The notes: generated by a model from the letters alone, not told the origin. Numbered from the stretch's first letter, positions 27,632 to 37,858 are shown. The stretch: 64,000 nt of DNA from Bradyrhizobium sp. BR 10289 (GCF_019455385.1 NZ_JACOFR010000004.1:389645-453644); one strand, 5' to 3'. Numbers and translations are program-made.

Positions 27632-29266
27632 ATGAAGCTCGGCACTGCGATTGCGGAAATCATGCGACGCGAGGGGATCGAGATCCTCTGCGGCTATCCC
27701 GTCAACCATCTGATCGAGCATGCGGCGAAGGCCGAGATCCGCCCCGTGATGGTGCGGCAGGAGCGCGTCGGCGTGCACATGGCGGATGCGATCTCGCGGG
27801 TGACGTCGGGGCGCACGATCGGCGCGTTCTGCATGCAGCACGGCCCCGGTGCGGAGAACGCCATGGGCGGCGTCGCGCAATGTTTTGGCGAATCCGTGCC
27901 CGTGCTGGTGCTGCCGATGGGCTATCAGCGCCGGCTTGCGCATATCGAGCCGAACTTCAATTCCAGCGAGGCGATGAAGCCGTTCTCGAAATCGTCCGAG
28001 CCGATCATTCTGGCGACCGAGGTCACCAACATCTTCCGCCGCGCCTTCACGAAGCTGAAGAACGGCCGCGGCGGGCCCGTGATCGTCGAGATCCCCGCCG
28101 ACATGTGGAACGAGGAGGTGCCGGAGCCGCTGAACTACACGCCGGTGCTACGCACGCGCTACGGCGCCGATCCCGTTCATGTGAAGGAGGCCGCCACCCT
28201 GCTGGTGAATGCAAAACGGCCGGTGATCTATGCCGGCCAAGGTGTTCATTACGCGCAGGCCTGGCCGCAATTGAAGATGCTCGCCGAGCGGCTCGCCATT
28301 CCCGTCACCACCAGCCTCGGTGGCAAATCGTCGTTTCCGGAGACCCATCCGCTCTCGCTCGGCTCGGGCGGCCTCGCGGTGCCGCGCGCCGTCCCGAAAT
28401 TCCTCGGCGAGGCTGACGTCATCCTCGGCATCGGCTGCTCCTTCACCGAGACCAGCTTCGGCATTGCGATGCCCAAGGGCAAGACCATCATCCATTCGAC
28501 GCTCGATCCGAACCATCTCAACAAGGATGTCGAAGCCAGGATCGGCCTCGTCGGCGATGCCGGTCTCGTGCTCGATGCGTTGCTGGAGGAGATCGGCAAG
28601 ACGGTGACGAGGGATCGCGACGCATCGGCGGTCGCGGCCGAGATCGCCGCTTCGCACAAGGAGTGGCTGGCGAAGTGGATGCCGAAGCTCACCAGCAACG
28701 ATGCGCCGCTCAGCCCCTATCGCGTGCTGTGGGATCTCCAGCACACCGTCGACATCGAGAACACCATCATCACCCATGATGCCGGCAGCCCGCGCGACCA
28801 GCTCTCGCCGTTCTGGAAAGCGGTGACGCCCCTCTCCTATCTCGGCTGGGGCAAGACGACGCAACTCGGCTACGGCCTCGGCCTTGCGATGGGCGCCAAG
28901 CTGGCAAAGCCCGACAAGCTCTGCATCAATGTCTGGGGCGATGCGGCCATTGGCTTCACCGGCATGGATTTCGAGACCGCGGTGCGCGAGCGCATCCCGA
29001 TCATGTCGATCCTGCTCAACAATTTCTCGATGGCGATCGAGCTCAAGGTGATGCCGATCTCGACCGAAAAATATCGCTCGACTGACATCTCCGGCGACTA
29101 TGCCGCGATGGCGCGGGCTTTCGGCGGCTACGGCGAGCGCGTGACGAAGCCTGAGGACATCATCCCAGCGATCAAGCGCGGCATCCAGAAGACGAAGGAA
29201 GGCACTCCGGTGCTGCTGGAGTTCATCACCAGCAAGGAAACCGAGGTGTCGCGGCCGGGGACGTGA
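27632..29266 (+). CDS. Thiamine-pyrophosphate-dependent enzyme, acetolactate-synthase-like
   Basis: The 544-residue product has three domains of the TPP enzyme family: an N-terminal PYR domain with the catalytic glutamate in VMVRQERVGVHMADA near residue 45, a central Rossmann-like domain (RPVIYAGQGVHYA), and a C-terminal PP domain with the Mg/TPP motif GDAAIGFTGMDFETA ending in LNN near 470. It resembles acetolactate synthase and benzoylformate decarboxylase relatives but has no paired small subunit nearby, so it is likely catabolic. GGGAGAGA precedes the ATG. Confidence 0.92.
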   Translation: MKLGTAIAEIMRREGIEILCGYPVNHLIEHAAKAEIRPVMVRQERVGVHMADAISRVTSGRTIGAFCMQHGPGAENAMGGVAQCFGESVPVLVLPMGYQRRLAHIEPNFNSSEAMKPFSKSSEPIILATEVTNIFRRAFTKLKNGRGGPVIVEIPADMWNEEVPEPLNYTPVLRTRYGADPVHVKEAATLLVNAKRPVIYAGQGVHYAQAWPQLKMLAERLAIPVTTSLGGKSSFPETHPLSLGSGGLAVPRAVPKFLGEADVILGIGCSFTETSFGIAMPKGKTIIHSTLDPNHLNKDVEARIGLVGDAGLVLDALLEEIGKTVTRDRDASAVAAEIAASHKEWLAKWMPKLTSNDAPLSPYRVLWDLQHTVDIENTIITHDAGSPRDQLSPFWKAVTPLSYLGWGKTTQLGYGLGLAMGAKLAKPDKLCINVWGDAAIGFTGMDFETAVRERIPIMSILLNNFSMAIELKVMPISTEKYRSTDISGDYAAMARAFGGYGERVTKPEDIIPAIKRGIQKTKEGTPVLLEFITSKETEVSRPGT

Positions 29267-29361
29267 GGCGGCGGCAAGGCCGCCGGTGCTGGCTCCGGCT
29301 GCTGAAGATGTGATAATCCGGCCGGGTGCCGCGCCCGTCGCAGCGCCAAGCCGGATGACGA

Positions 29362-31842
29362 ATGACCGACCCTTCCAACGATGCCGCCGAGGATCTCGCA
29401 GCCGAGAACGCGCGGCTGCGCAATGCGCTCGCGATTGCGCGTGATCGCGAGACCGCGAGTGCGGAGATCCTGCGCACCATCGCGGCCTCCCCCTCCGACG
29501 CGAGGCCGGTATTCGCAGCGATCGCGTCCAGCTCGAAGCGTTTGCTCGGCGGCTTCTCGGCCACCGTGCTTCAGTTCATCGGCGACGAGCTGCACCTCGT
29601 GGCGTTCACGCCGACCAGCCCCGAAGCCGACGAAGGGCTGAAGGCCTCGTTCCCGCGCCGGATCGAGGATTTTCCGACCTTTGAGTTGGTGCGCGGCGGC
29701 GAGACGATCCAGTTTCCCGACAGCGAGGCGGACGAGGTTCCGGAGCTGAACCGCGAGCTCGCGCGGCTTCGCGGCTTTCGCAGCGTGCTGTTCATGCCGC
29801 TGATGAGCCGCGGCACCGCGGTTGGCATGATCAGCGTCACGCGAACCGTGACAGGCGCATTTGCGCCCGACCTCGTGCAATTGCTCCAGACCTTTGCCGA
29901 CCAAGCCGTGGTCGCAATCGAGAACGCGCGGCTGTTCAACGAGACGCGCGAGGCGCTGGAGCGCCAGACGGCCACCGCCGACATCCTGAAAGTGATGGCG
30001 GCCTCGCCCTCCGACATGCAGCCGGTGTTCGACGCCATCGCCGCCAACGCCAATCGCCTGATCGGCGGTTTCTCCACCGCCGTGCTGCGTTATGTCGACG
30101 GCGCCGCGCACCTTGCGGCCTTCACTCCGGGTGATCCCGAAGGCGATCGCGTGCTGCAGGCCTCGTTCCCGGTGCCGTTCGCGCAGTTCCCCGCCTACCA
30201 GCTCGTGGCCCATGGCGAATCGGCACAGGTGCCCGACACCGAGCTCGAGCCGGCGGCACGCGACATCGCGCGCGCCCGCGGCTTCCGCAGCATGCTGTTC
30301 ACGCCGCTGATGAGCGAGGGCGAGGCCAAGGGCGTCATCATCGCCACGCGGCGGACGACGGGCAGCTTCACCGAGCATCACGTGCGGCTGCTGCAAACTT
30401 TCGCCGACCAGGCGGTGATCGCGGTCAAGAATGTCAGCCTGTTCAATGCCACCAGGGAAGCGCTGGAGCGGCAGACCGCGACCGCCGATATCCTCAAGGT
30501 GATCGCGGCCTCGCCGGCCGACGTCACGCCGGTGTTCCAGGCGATCTCCGACAGCGCCAAGGCGCTGGTCGGCGGACATTCCTCCACCGTCACCCGCGTC
30601 ATCAACGGCATGCTGCATCTGGCCGCCTTCACCACCGACAACGAAGCCGGCAACGCAGAGCTGCTCAGCTCGTTTCCGGCACCGCTGGCGGCGTCTGGCA
30701 TTCACAGCCGGGTCGCGACCAGCGGCGAATACGCCTTTCGCAGCGACATGCAAAGCGAGCCCGATCTCACCGACGCGATGCGCGAGCTGGCGCGAACGCG
30801 CGGCTATCGCAGCATTCTCGTGATCCCGATGCTGCGCGACGGTGTTGCGATCGGCACCATCGGCGTGACCCGGCCCGAGGCCGGCCCGTTCCCGGACAAG
30901 GCGATCAGCCTGCTGAAGACCTTTGCCGACCAGGCCGTGATCGCGATCGAGAACACGCGCCTGTTCAACGAGGTGCAGGACCGCACGCGGGAGCTCGCCA
31001 AATCGCTCGACGATCTGCGCGCCGCGCAGGACCGGCTGATCCAGACCGAGAAGCTGGCTTCGCTCGGCCAGCTCACCGCCGGCATCGCCCACGAGATCAA
31101 GAACCCGCTCAACTTCGTCAACAATTTTGCTTCACTTTCCGCCGAGCTGATGGACGAACTGAACGAGGTGCTCGCACCCGTCCCGCTCACGGATGATGTC
31201 CGCAAGGACGTGGATGAGCTGACGGAGCTCTTGAAGGACAATCTCGGCAAGGTCGTGCAGCACGGTCGGCGTGCCGATTCCATCGTCAAGAACATGCTGC
31301 TGCATTCGCGCGAGGGCGGCGGCGAACATCGGGAGAGCGACATCAACGCGCTCGTCGAGGAGAGCCTCAACCTCGCCTATCACGGCGTGCGCGCCGAGAC
31401 GCCACAATTCGACGTGACGGTAAAGCGCGAGTTCGATCCTTCTGCAGGCACCGCCGAAGTGTTTCCGCAGGAGATCACGCGCGTGCTGCTGAACCTGCTG
31501 TCGAACGGGTTTTATGCCGTGACGAAGCGGAAAGCGGACCATAGCGCCGGCGACTACGCGCCGATGGTGACCGCCACGACGCGCGACCGCGGCGACAGTG
31601 TCGAGATCCGCATCCGCGACAACGGCACCGGCATTCCGCACGAGGTGAAGGCGAAGATGTTCAATCCGTTCTTCACCACCAAGCCGGCCGGCGAAGGCAC
31701 CGGCCTCGGGCTCTCGATGAGCCATGATATCGTGGTCAAGCAGCACGGCGGCAGAATCGACGTTGCGACGGAGCCCGGCGCGTTCACGGAGTTCACGATC
31801 CGGCTGCCGCGGAAGAGCAGCTTCGTGGATCGGGGCAACTGA
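29362..31842 (+). CDS. Soluble histidine kinase with three tandem GAF domains
   Basis: The 826-residue protein opens with a short coiled coil and carries three GAF domains of about 170 residues each (approximately 35-190, 210-360, 380-535). Each is introduced by a repeated linker such as RQTATADILKVMAASPSD. Then follow a coiled coil, a 4TM-like HisKA region with the H-box GIAHEIKNPLNFVNNF near 574-589, and HATPase boxes (GTGIPHEVKAKMFNPFFTT, GEGTGLGLSMSHDI). No membrane segment is present. It senses a cytoplasmic ligand, unknown. No response regulator is adjacent. Confidence 0.93.
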   Translation: MTDPSNDAAEDLAAENARLRNALAIARDRETASAEILRTIAASPSDARPVFAAIASSSKRLLGGFSATVLQFIGDELHLVAFTPTSPEADEGLKASFPRRIEDFPTFELVRGGETIQFPDSEADEVPELNRELARLRGFRSVLFMPLMSRGTAVGMISVTRTVTGAFAPDLVQLLQTFADQAVVAIENARLFNETREALERQTATADILKVMAASPSDMQPVFDAIAANANRLIGGFSTAVLRYVDGAAHLAAFTPGDPEGDRVLQASFPVPFAQFPAYQLVAHGESAQVPDTELEPAARDIARARGFRSMLFTPLMSEGEAKGVIIATRRTTGSFTEHHVRLLQTFADQAVIAVKNVSLFNATREALERQTATADILKVIAASPADVTPVFQAISDSAKALVGGHSSTVTRVINGMLHLAAFTTDNEAGNAELLSSFPAPLAASGIHSRVATSGEYAFRSDMQSEPDLTDAMRELARTRGYRSILVIPMLRDGVAIGTIGVTRPEAGPFPDKAISLLKTFADQAVIAIENTRLFNEVQDRTRELAKSLDDLRAAQDRLIQTEKLASLGQLTAGIAHEIKNPLNFVNNFASLSAELMDELNEVLAPVPLTDDVRKDVDELTELLKDNLGKVVQHGRRADSIVKNMLLHSREGGGEHRESDINALVEESLNLAYHGVRAETPQFDVTVKREFDPSAGTAEVFPQEITRVLLNLLSNGFYAVTKRKADHSAGDYAPMVTATTRDRGDSVEIRIRDNGTGIPHEVKAKMFNPFFTTKPAGEGTGLGLSMSHDIVVKQHGGRIDVATEPGAFTEFTIRLPRKSSFVDRGN

Positions 31843-31845
31843 GCC

Positions 31846-33447
31846 CTACTCCGCCATCTCGACATGTTTGGCGATGGTCGGACCGGCCAGCGGCCGCTCC
31901 TCCATCATGATCAGGCACAGCGCGGCGGTGGTCATCAGCGCAGTCGCAGCACCGAAGACGTAGCGGAATGCGTGCCGCATGTCTTCAGCGGGGATCGCGG
32001 GAATGCTGCCCGCGGCGTGATGCTCGCCTGCGAGCGGAATGTCGGCACCGAGCGCGATCAGCAGGATCGCCGCGAAGGCCGCGACCGTGAACGAGGACAT
32101 CAGCGAACGGAAGAAGTTCATGGCGCCGGTGATGGTGCCGACCTGCGGCCGCGCCACCGAATTCTGCAGCGAAACCACGCAGACCGGGAATGTGGTGCCA
32201 AGGCCGAGCGCGAACGCGGCCATCAGCGTCAACAGGCCCCAGAGCGGTAAGGTCGTCACCGTGAGACCGAGCGCGCAGATCGCGGCCCAGGACGTGCCGA
32301 CGATGGCGACCCGCTTGTAGTGCTTGGCCCGCGCCATGGTGCGGCCGGCGATCGCCGCGCCGCAGGTCGAGACCGCCGCGAGCGGGATCAGCGCAAGGCC
32401 GGCTTCGCTGGCACTGAGATGGTAGACCGACTCGTAATAGAGCGGCAGCTGCACGGTGAGGCCCGTGATCGCACCGAGGCCGCAACCGCCGGCGGTCAGC
32501 GCGAACGGCGCCACCGATCCCGTCAGCAGCGGCAGCGGCAGGAAGGGCTCGTCGGCGCGACGCGCGTGCCAGACGAAGGTCAGCGCAAGCGCGACGGCGC
32601 CACCGATCATCGCCAGCACGGTCGGCGAGAGCCAGGGATAACGCGTGCCGCCCCAGGTCAGCACCAGCATGAAGACGACCGCGGACGCCATCAGCAGGAC
32701 ACCGCCGAGCCAGTCGACCTTGCGCTTGCGATGGAACACCGGGATCTTCTTCATCTTCGGCAGCAGCATCGCGATCGCCGCGGCCGCGAGCGGCAGGTTG
32801 ATCCAGAAGATCATCGACCAGTGCAGATGCTCGGCGAAGACGCCGCCGATGACGGGCCCCAGAATGCCGCCGACCATCCAGACGCTGGAGAAATAGGCTT
32901 GATACTGTCCGCGCTCACGCGGTGAGACGACGTCGGAGATCACGGTCTGCACGACCGGCATGATGCCGCCGCCGCCGAGCCCCTGAAGGCCGCGCGCGAG
33001 AATCAGCATCGGCATGTTCGGCGCGATCGCGCACAGCACCGAGCCAGCGACGAACAGGCTGAGCGAGATGATGATCATGACCTTGCGGCCGTAGATGTCG
33101 CTGAGCGTGCCGAACACCGGCGCAACCGCAGTCGAGGCCAGCAGATAGGCGGTGATGACCCAGGACAGGTTCGAGACATCCTGGAACTGGCGCCCGATGG
33201 TCGGCAGCGCGGTTGCCACGATGGTCTGGTCGAGCGCCGCCAAAAACATCGTCAGCATCAGGCTGATGACGATGGTGCGGACCTCATCCGAGGTCAGCGG
33301 CACCGGCGGCGCGATGGACGGTGCGTCATCGACGCTGATGACCTCGCCTGGAAGTCGGGACAGCTCTTCGGCGATGTCGTCGGGCAATGCCTGGATGTCG
33401 GCAGAACTGCTCTGCCGGTCGAATTTGTTCATCTCGATCGGGCGCAT
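31846..33447 (-). CDS. DHA2-family MFS drug exporter (14-TM type)
   Basis: The product, about 533 residues from ATG 33447 (another ATG lies at 33432), has a charged leader and then 14 predicted membrane segments. Key DHA2 motifs are LDQTIVATALPTIGRQF after TM1 (motif D1), GTLSDIYGRKVMI (motif A) and the motif C-like stretch LGPVIGGVFAEHLHWSMIFW. Such proteins expel drugs or dyes with protons. It is convergent with the triple-GAF kinase, their stops being 4 bp apart. No regulator such as TetR is adjacent. Confidence 0.93.
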   Translation of the reverse strand: MRPIEMNKFDRQSSSADIQALPDDIAEELSRLPGEVISVDDAPSIAPPVPLTSDEVRTIVISLMLTMFLAALDQTIVATALPTIGRQFQDVSNLSWVITAYLLASTAVAPVFGTLSDIYGRKVMIIISLSLFVAGSVLCAIAPNMPMLILARGLQGLGGGGIMPVVQTVISDVVSPRERGQYQAYFSSVWMVGGILGPVIGGVFAEHLHWSMIFWINLPLAAAAIAMLLPKMKKIPVFHRKRKVDWLGGVLLMASAVVFMLVLTWGGTRYPWLSPTVLAMIGGAVALALTFVWHARRADEPFLPLPLLTGSVAPFALTAGGCGLGAITGLTVQLPLYYESVYHLSASEAGLALIPLAAVSTCGAAIAGRTMARAKHYKRVAIVGTSWAAICALGLTVTTLPLWGLLTLMAAFALGLGTTFPVCVVSLQNSVARPQVGTITGAMNFFRSLMSSFTVAAFAAILLIALGADIPLAGEHHAAGSIPAIPAEDMRHAFRYVFGAATALMTTAALCLIMMEERPLAGPTIAKHVEMAE

Positions 33448-33587
33448 GATGCGGCGCAAACGCCGCGAAGGATTCGTTCTATGCAGCCAATGTAGAGAGG
33501 AATGTTCTTCTCAGGCAGGCACCGGGGCGCATGGGTGCATCCCGCCCCCGGGTCATCGCGATGACGTGATGTGACGTCGCGGGCGGA

Positions 33588-34103
33588 TCAGTCCTTCGGG
33601 CGTCGCTTCAGGCGGGCCCGTTTGGGCAGCAGGGCCGGCCATTGCACGATGTGGTCCTCGAGCTCCTCGTCCGGGATCTCCTCCTCGCTGCCCTCGACCC
33701 GGCCGCGCACGGAAACGCCGGCGTCATGCACGGTGTTGGGATCGCCGGACACCAGCGGATGCCACCAATAGAGGTCGCGGCCCTCCGCGACCAGCTTGTA
33801 GCCGCAGCTCGGCGGCAGCCAGTTCAGGGTGCGGACATTGGCGGCGGTCAGGCGGACACAGTCCGGAACCTTGTCGGAGCGATTCGGGTAGTCCTTGCAG
33901 GCGCAACTGGTCCCATCGAGCAGCTTGCAGCCGACATGGGTGAAATAGATCTGGCCGGTATCCTCGTCCTCGAGCTTGTTCAGGCAGCAGCGGCCGCAGC
34001 CGTCGCACAGGCTTTCCCATTCGCGCTCCGACATCTCTTCCAACGTCTTGGTTTTCCAGAAGAATCCTTCCTGGCCTGAAGGTCGTTTGGGAGCTGGGGT
34101 CAT
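33588..34103 (-). CDS. YcgN-family cysteine-cluster protein
   Basis: The product from the ATG at 34103 has 171 residues and the UPF0260/YcgN layout: an N-terminal CDGCGRCC cluster (near 33-40), further cysteines in [20 protein letters not shown] (57-76), and VPDCVRL. The CxxCxxxCC pattern suggests an Fe-S or zinc cluster; the family role is unknown. A TTG at 34115 is an alternative start. It is a stand-alone gene. Confidence 0.92.
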   Translation of the reverse strand: MTPAPKRPSGQEGFFWKTKTLEEMSEREWESLCDGCGRCCLNKLEDEDTGQIYFTHVGCKLLDGTSCACKDYPNRSDKVPDCVRLTAANVRTLNWLPPSCGYKLVAEGRDLYWWHPLVSGDPNTVHDAGVSVRGRVEGSEEEIPDEELEDHIVQWPALLPKRARLKRRPKD

Positions 34104-34397
34104 TCGTCTCAACAAGGTTCGAAGGAGCTACGGCGACGCCATCTAGGGCGTCCACCCGTCATGCCGCAAGCGACGGTCCGACAAGGCCCGTAATGAACCG
34201 GGGTTCAATTAGTCCTGTTGTTCAAAATCGCGAGCCTGACCATTGGTTTATAGGCCCTCCTCGGCTAGAAGGAACGTGGAGTCCCCAACGGACGCGAACC
34301 GGGCGCCTTGGGTTTGCCGCAACATTCCCGCAAGACGTCCCGATGCCGCCCCGGCCGGGTGCTTGAACGCTGTCGAAGCGAGCCTCAAGGGTTCTAG

Positions 34398-36689
34398 GTG
34401 GTCGAGAACACACCATCCAATTGGAAGAGCCGCGTCCGGAATTTCTTTCTGGACCTCGACGCGCGCATCGACTCCTCGCTGTTCTCCTCAGCCAAGGGCA
34501 TTCGCGAGCTCTACGAGCGCTATTCGACCTTCATGGACCGCTTCTATGTCGGGCGGTGGAAGCGCTGGGTGTTCATCGAGCCGCTGTCGGAGGCCGCAAC
34601 GCTCGGGCTCGGCGGCCTGGTCTTGATGCTGACGCTCGCCATCCCCGCCTTCCGCGAGACTGCGGACGAGGACTGGCTGAAGAAGTCCGATCTCGCCGTG
34701 AGCTTCCTCGACCGCTACGGCAATCCGATCGGCAGCCGCGGCATCAAGCACAATGACTCCATCCCGCTGGAGGATTTTCCCGACGTCCTGATCAAGGCGA
34801 CGCTGGCGACCGAAGACCGCCGCTTCTACGAGCATTTCGGCATCGACATCGCCGGCACCGCGCGCGCGCTCGTCACCAACGCGCAGGCCGGCGGCGTCCG
34901 CCAGGGCGGCTCCTCGATCACGCAGCAGCTCGCGAAAAACCTGTTCCTGAGCAACGAGCGCACCATCGAGCGCAAGGTCAACGAGGCCTTCCTCGCGGTC
35001 TGGCTGGAATGGCGCCTGACGAAGAACGAGATCCTGAAGCTCTATCTCGACCGCGCCTACATGGGCGGCGGCACCTTCGGCGTCGACGGCGCCGCGCATT
35101 TCTACTTCAACAAGTCGGCGCGCGACGTGACGCTGGCGGAAGCGGCGATGCTGGCCGGCCTGTTCAAGGCGCCGACGAAGTACGCCCCCCACATCAACCT
35201 GCCCGCCGCGCGTGCCCGCGCCAACGTCGTGCTCGACAATCTCGTCGATGCCGGCTTCATGACCGAGGGCCAGGTGTTCGGCGCCCGCCGCAACCCCGCC
35301 TTCGCCGTCGACCGCCGCGACGAGGCCTCCCCGAACTACTATCTCGACTATGCCTTCGACGAGATGCGGAAGCTGGTCGACACCTTCCCGAAGTCCTACA
35401 CCGAGCGCGTGTTCGTCGTGCGCCTCGCCATCGACACCAATGTGCAGAAGGCGGCGGAAGACGCCATCGAGAACCAGTTGCGCCAGTTCGGCCGCGACTA
35501 TCACGCGACCCAGGCGGCGACCGTCGTGTCCGATCTCGACGGCGGCATCCGCGCCATGGTCGGCGGCCGCGACTATGGCGCGAGCCAGTTCAACCGCGCG
35601 ACCGACGCCTATCGCCAGCCGGGTTCGTCGTTCAAGCCTTACGTCTACACCACCGCCCTTCTCAACGGCTTCACGCCGAACTCGATCGTGGTCGACGGCC
35701 CGGTCTGCATCGGCAATTGGTGCCCGCAGAACTATGGCCATTCCTATTCCGGCGCGGTGACGCTGACGCAGGCGATCACGCGCTCGATCAACGTCGTGCC
35801 GGTGAAGCTGTCGATCGCGATCGGCCAGAAGGAGCAGCCGAAGGCGCCGAACCCCGCCAAGATCGGCCGCGCCAAGATCGTCGAGGTCGCGCGCCGCTTC
35901 GGCCTCAAGGCGCCGCTGCCCGACACGCCCTCGCTGCCGATCGGCTCGGACGAAGTCACCGTGCTCGAGCATGCGGTGGCCTATGCGACCTTCCCGAACC
36001 GCGGCAAATCAGTGACGCCGCATTCGGTGCTGGAGGTGCGCACCGGCGCCGGCGACCTGGTCTGGCGCTGGGACCGCGACGGTCCGAAGCCGCGGCAGGC
36101 CATTCCCGCCAACATCGCCGCCGACATGGCCGGCATGATGAGCCACGTCGTCAGCGAAGGCACCGCGCGCCGCGCCGCGCTCGACGGCATTCCGACCGCG
36201 GGCAAGACCGGCACGACCAATGCGTATCGCGACGCCTGGTTCGTCGGCTACACCGGCAATTTCACCTGCGCGGTGTGGTACGGCAATGACGACTATTCGC
36301 CGACCAACCGCATGACCGGCGGCTCGCTGCCGGCGCAGACTTGGCACGACATCATGGTCGCCGCACATCAAGGCGTCGAGATCCGCGAGATCCCCGGCAT
36401 CGGCATGGGCCAGAAGCTGCCGCCGCAGCCGCGGGACGCGAATGCGCAAGCCAATGCGGCGCCGAAGGTGCTGGAGACCAAGCCCGGTCCGCCGCCGGTG
36501 CTGACCAAGCGCGGCGCCGACATTCTGGTGCGGGTCGAGAAGCTGCTCGATGATGCCGCCAGGACCGCGACCAAGGCGACGGCCGACGACACCAGGCCTG
36601 CGAAGCCGTCCTCGGCGTCGAGCGCGCTCGCCTTCCCGCAGAACTATGCGGAAGAGAATGCGAACGCATCCGCCCCGCGCAAGAACTAA
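34398..36689 (+). CDS. Class A penicillin-binding protein (PBP1A-type)
   Basis: The 763-residue protein has an N-terminal membrane segment (near 74-92), a glycosyltransferase-51 domain with ATEDRRFYEHFGIDIAGTAR and GGSSITQQLAKNLFLSNER, and a transpeptidase domain with SXXK in PGSSFKPYVY, SXN in TRSINVVP, and KTG in TAGKTGTTN. It polymerises and crosslinks peptidoglycan. The start is GTG at 34398 with AAGGG about 7 bases upstream. The first 70 residues are an unusual cytoplasmic leader. A DUF1214 gene follows 9 bp later, so the two may be co-transcribed. Confidence 0.95.
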   Translation: MVENTPSNWKSRVRNFFLDLDARIDSSLFSSAKGIRELYERYSTFMDRFYVGRWKRWVFIEPLSEAATLGLGGLVLMLTLAIPAFRETADEDWLKKSDLAVSFLDRYGNPIGSRGIKHNDSIPLEDFPDVLIKATLATEDRRFYEHFGIDIAGTARALVTNAQAGGVRQGGSSITQQLAKNLFLSNERTIERKVNEAFLAVWLEWRLTKNEILKLYLDRAYMGGGTFGVDGAAHFYFNKSARDVTLAEAAMLAGLFKAPTKYAPHINLPAARARANVVLDNLVDAGFMTEGQVFGARRNPAFAVDRRDEASPNYYLDYAFDEMRKLVDTFPKSYTERVFVVRLAIDTNVQKAAEDAIENQLRQFGRDYHATQAATVVSDLDGGIRAMVGGRDYGASQFNRATDAYRQPGSSFKPYVYTTALLNGFTPNSIVVDGPVCIGNWCPQNYGHSYSGAVTLTQAITRSINVVPVKLSIAIGQKEQPKAPNPAKIGRAKIVEVARRFGLKAPLPDTPSLPIGSDEVTVLEHAVAYATFPNRGKSVTPHSVLEVRTGAGDLVWRWDRDGPKPRQAIPANIAADMAGMMSHVVSEGTARRAALDGIPTAGKTGTTNAYRDAWFVGYTGNFTCAVWYGNDDYSPTNRMTGGSLPAQTWHDIMVAAHQGVEIREIPGIGMGQKLPPQPRDANAQANAAPKVLETKPGPPPVLTKRGADILVRVEKLLDDAARTATKATADDTRPAKPSSASSALAFPQNYAEENANASAPRKN

Positions 36690-36698
36690 TCGAAGCCC

Positions 36699-37277
36699 GT
36701 GCGCCTGATCCTGATCACATTGACGGCCCTTCTGCTCGCGACCGTGGTCGGCCTGGGGGCGACCTGGATGACGACGACGCGCGGCACCGAGATCGGCGCG
36801 CTGACCATCGGCGCCTGGACCGCGCGGCCGCGCACCGGCACCGCCGACGTCGATCCCTATTCGCGCGCCACGATCGTGCGCAACGGCGAGCTGCCGATCG
36901 GCACCGGCGACGGCGTCGCCTTTACCGCAACCACCGACGACAAGAAGAAGGCGCTCGACGGCCGCTGCGACGTGGTCGTCTCCGGCGTGACGCCGCCGGC
37001 GCGGTTCTGGACGCTGACGCTGTACGACCGCAAGGGCCACCTCGTCGCCAACACGCTTGCCCGCTACGGCTTCACCAGCCAGGAGATCGTGCGGTCATCT
37101 GACGGCACATTCGAGATCCGCATCGCCTCGCGCTCGAGGGCTGGCAACTGGCTGCCGACCGGCGGCATCGAGCGCTATGCGCTGATGCTGCGGCTCTACG
37201 ACACCCCTGTCGGCGTTGCCACGCGCACCCAGCGTGATGCGCCGATGCCCAGCATCTCGACGGTGGGCTGCTCATGA
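36699..37277 (+). CDS. DUF1214 domain protein, membrane-anchored
   Basis: The 192-residue product starts at GTG 36699 with one membrane anchor (LILITLTALLLATVVGLGA) followed by a periplasmic DUF1214 beta domain (PPARFWTLTLYDRKGHL, FEIRIASRSRAGNWLP). Its reading frame overlaps the next gene by four bases (ATGA at 37274-37277). In many bacteria DUF1254 and DUF1214 are parts of one protein; here they are two genes with DUF1214 first. Function unknown; it lies just after the PBP1A gene. Confidence 0.88.
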   Translation: MRLILITLTALLLATVVGLGATWMTTTRGTEIGALTIGAWTARPRTGTADVDPYSRATIVRNGELPIGTGDGVAFTATTDDKKKALDGRCDVVVSGVTPPARFWTLTLYDRKGHLVANTLARYGFTSQEIVRSSDGTFEIRIASRSRAGNWLPTGGIERYALMLRLYDTPVGVATRTQRDAPMPSISTVGCS

Positions 37278-37858
37278 TCCGCCTGGCATTCACCATCGTC
37301 GCGGGCGTGGTGCTGGGCCTCGTGGTCCATCTCGTCAGCGTGCTGGCACTGCCGCGGATCGCGACGCAGGACGCCTATTCGCGGCTGACGCCGATGACCA
37401 GGCTCAACGGCGTGACGCAGCTTCCGCTCGCCGATCCGCAGACCTCACCGATGCCGTTCATGGACCCGGCCTTTGCGCTGGCGATCTGCCGCTACGACCT
37501 CTCGGACGGACCGATCAAGCTCACCGTGCCGGTGAGCCAGGCCTACACCTCGGTGTCGTTCTACACCCGCAACGAGATCGCCTATTACGCCATCAACGAC
37601 CGCTCCGCCGGCAAGAAGGTCATCGAGCTCGACCTGATGACCGAAGCGCAGCACAACGACCTGCCCGAGGACGAGGAGGTCACCGCGGCCGACCGCCTGA
37701 TCATCGACTCCCCGAGCACGACCGGCCTGATCGTGATGAAGGCCCTTGCCGCCGAGCCCGGCCTGATGCCGCAGGCGCAGGCGAGCTTGCAAGCCGCGAG
37801 CTGTGGACCGCAGACCGATGCGCCGGCGAAGGCCGAGGCCCCGCGCGGCCGGCGCTGA
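37274..37858 (+). CDS. DUF1254 domain protein, membrane-anchored
   Basis: The 194-residue product starts at an ATG overlapping the DUF1214 stop. It has a signal/anchor (RLAFTIVAGVVLGLVVHLVSVLAL) and a short DUF1254-type region (DAYSRLTPMTRLNGVTQLP, MDPAFALAICRYDLSDG). The C-terminal third is low complexity and ends in basic residues. Translational coupling implies that it works with the DUF1214 protein, perhaps as a heterodimer at the cytoplasmic membrane face (inference). Confidence 0.85.
   Translation: MIRLAFTIVAGVVLGLVVHLVSVLALPRIATQDAYSRLTPMTRLNGVTQLPLADPQTSPMPFMDPAFALAICRYDLSDGPIKLTVPVSQAYTSVSFYTRNEIAYYAINDRSAGKKVIELDLMTEAQHNDLPEDEEVTAADRLIIDSPSTTGLIVMKALAAEPGLMPQAQASLQAASCGPQTDAPAKAEAPRGRR

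Noticed and set aside
29128..31092. A 654-codon minus-strand frame opposite the TPP enzyme and GAF kinase
   Set aside because: Repetitive, low-similarity translation that mirrors the GAF repeats; no ribosome site; both plus-strand genes are solid.
34488..35972. A 494-codon minus-strand frame inside the PBP1A gene
   Set aside because: Composition and position show that it is the shadow of the conserved PBP1A coding sequence.
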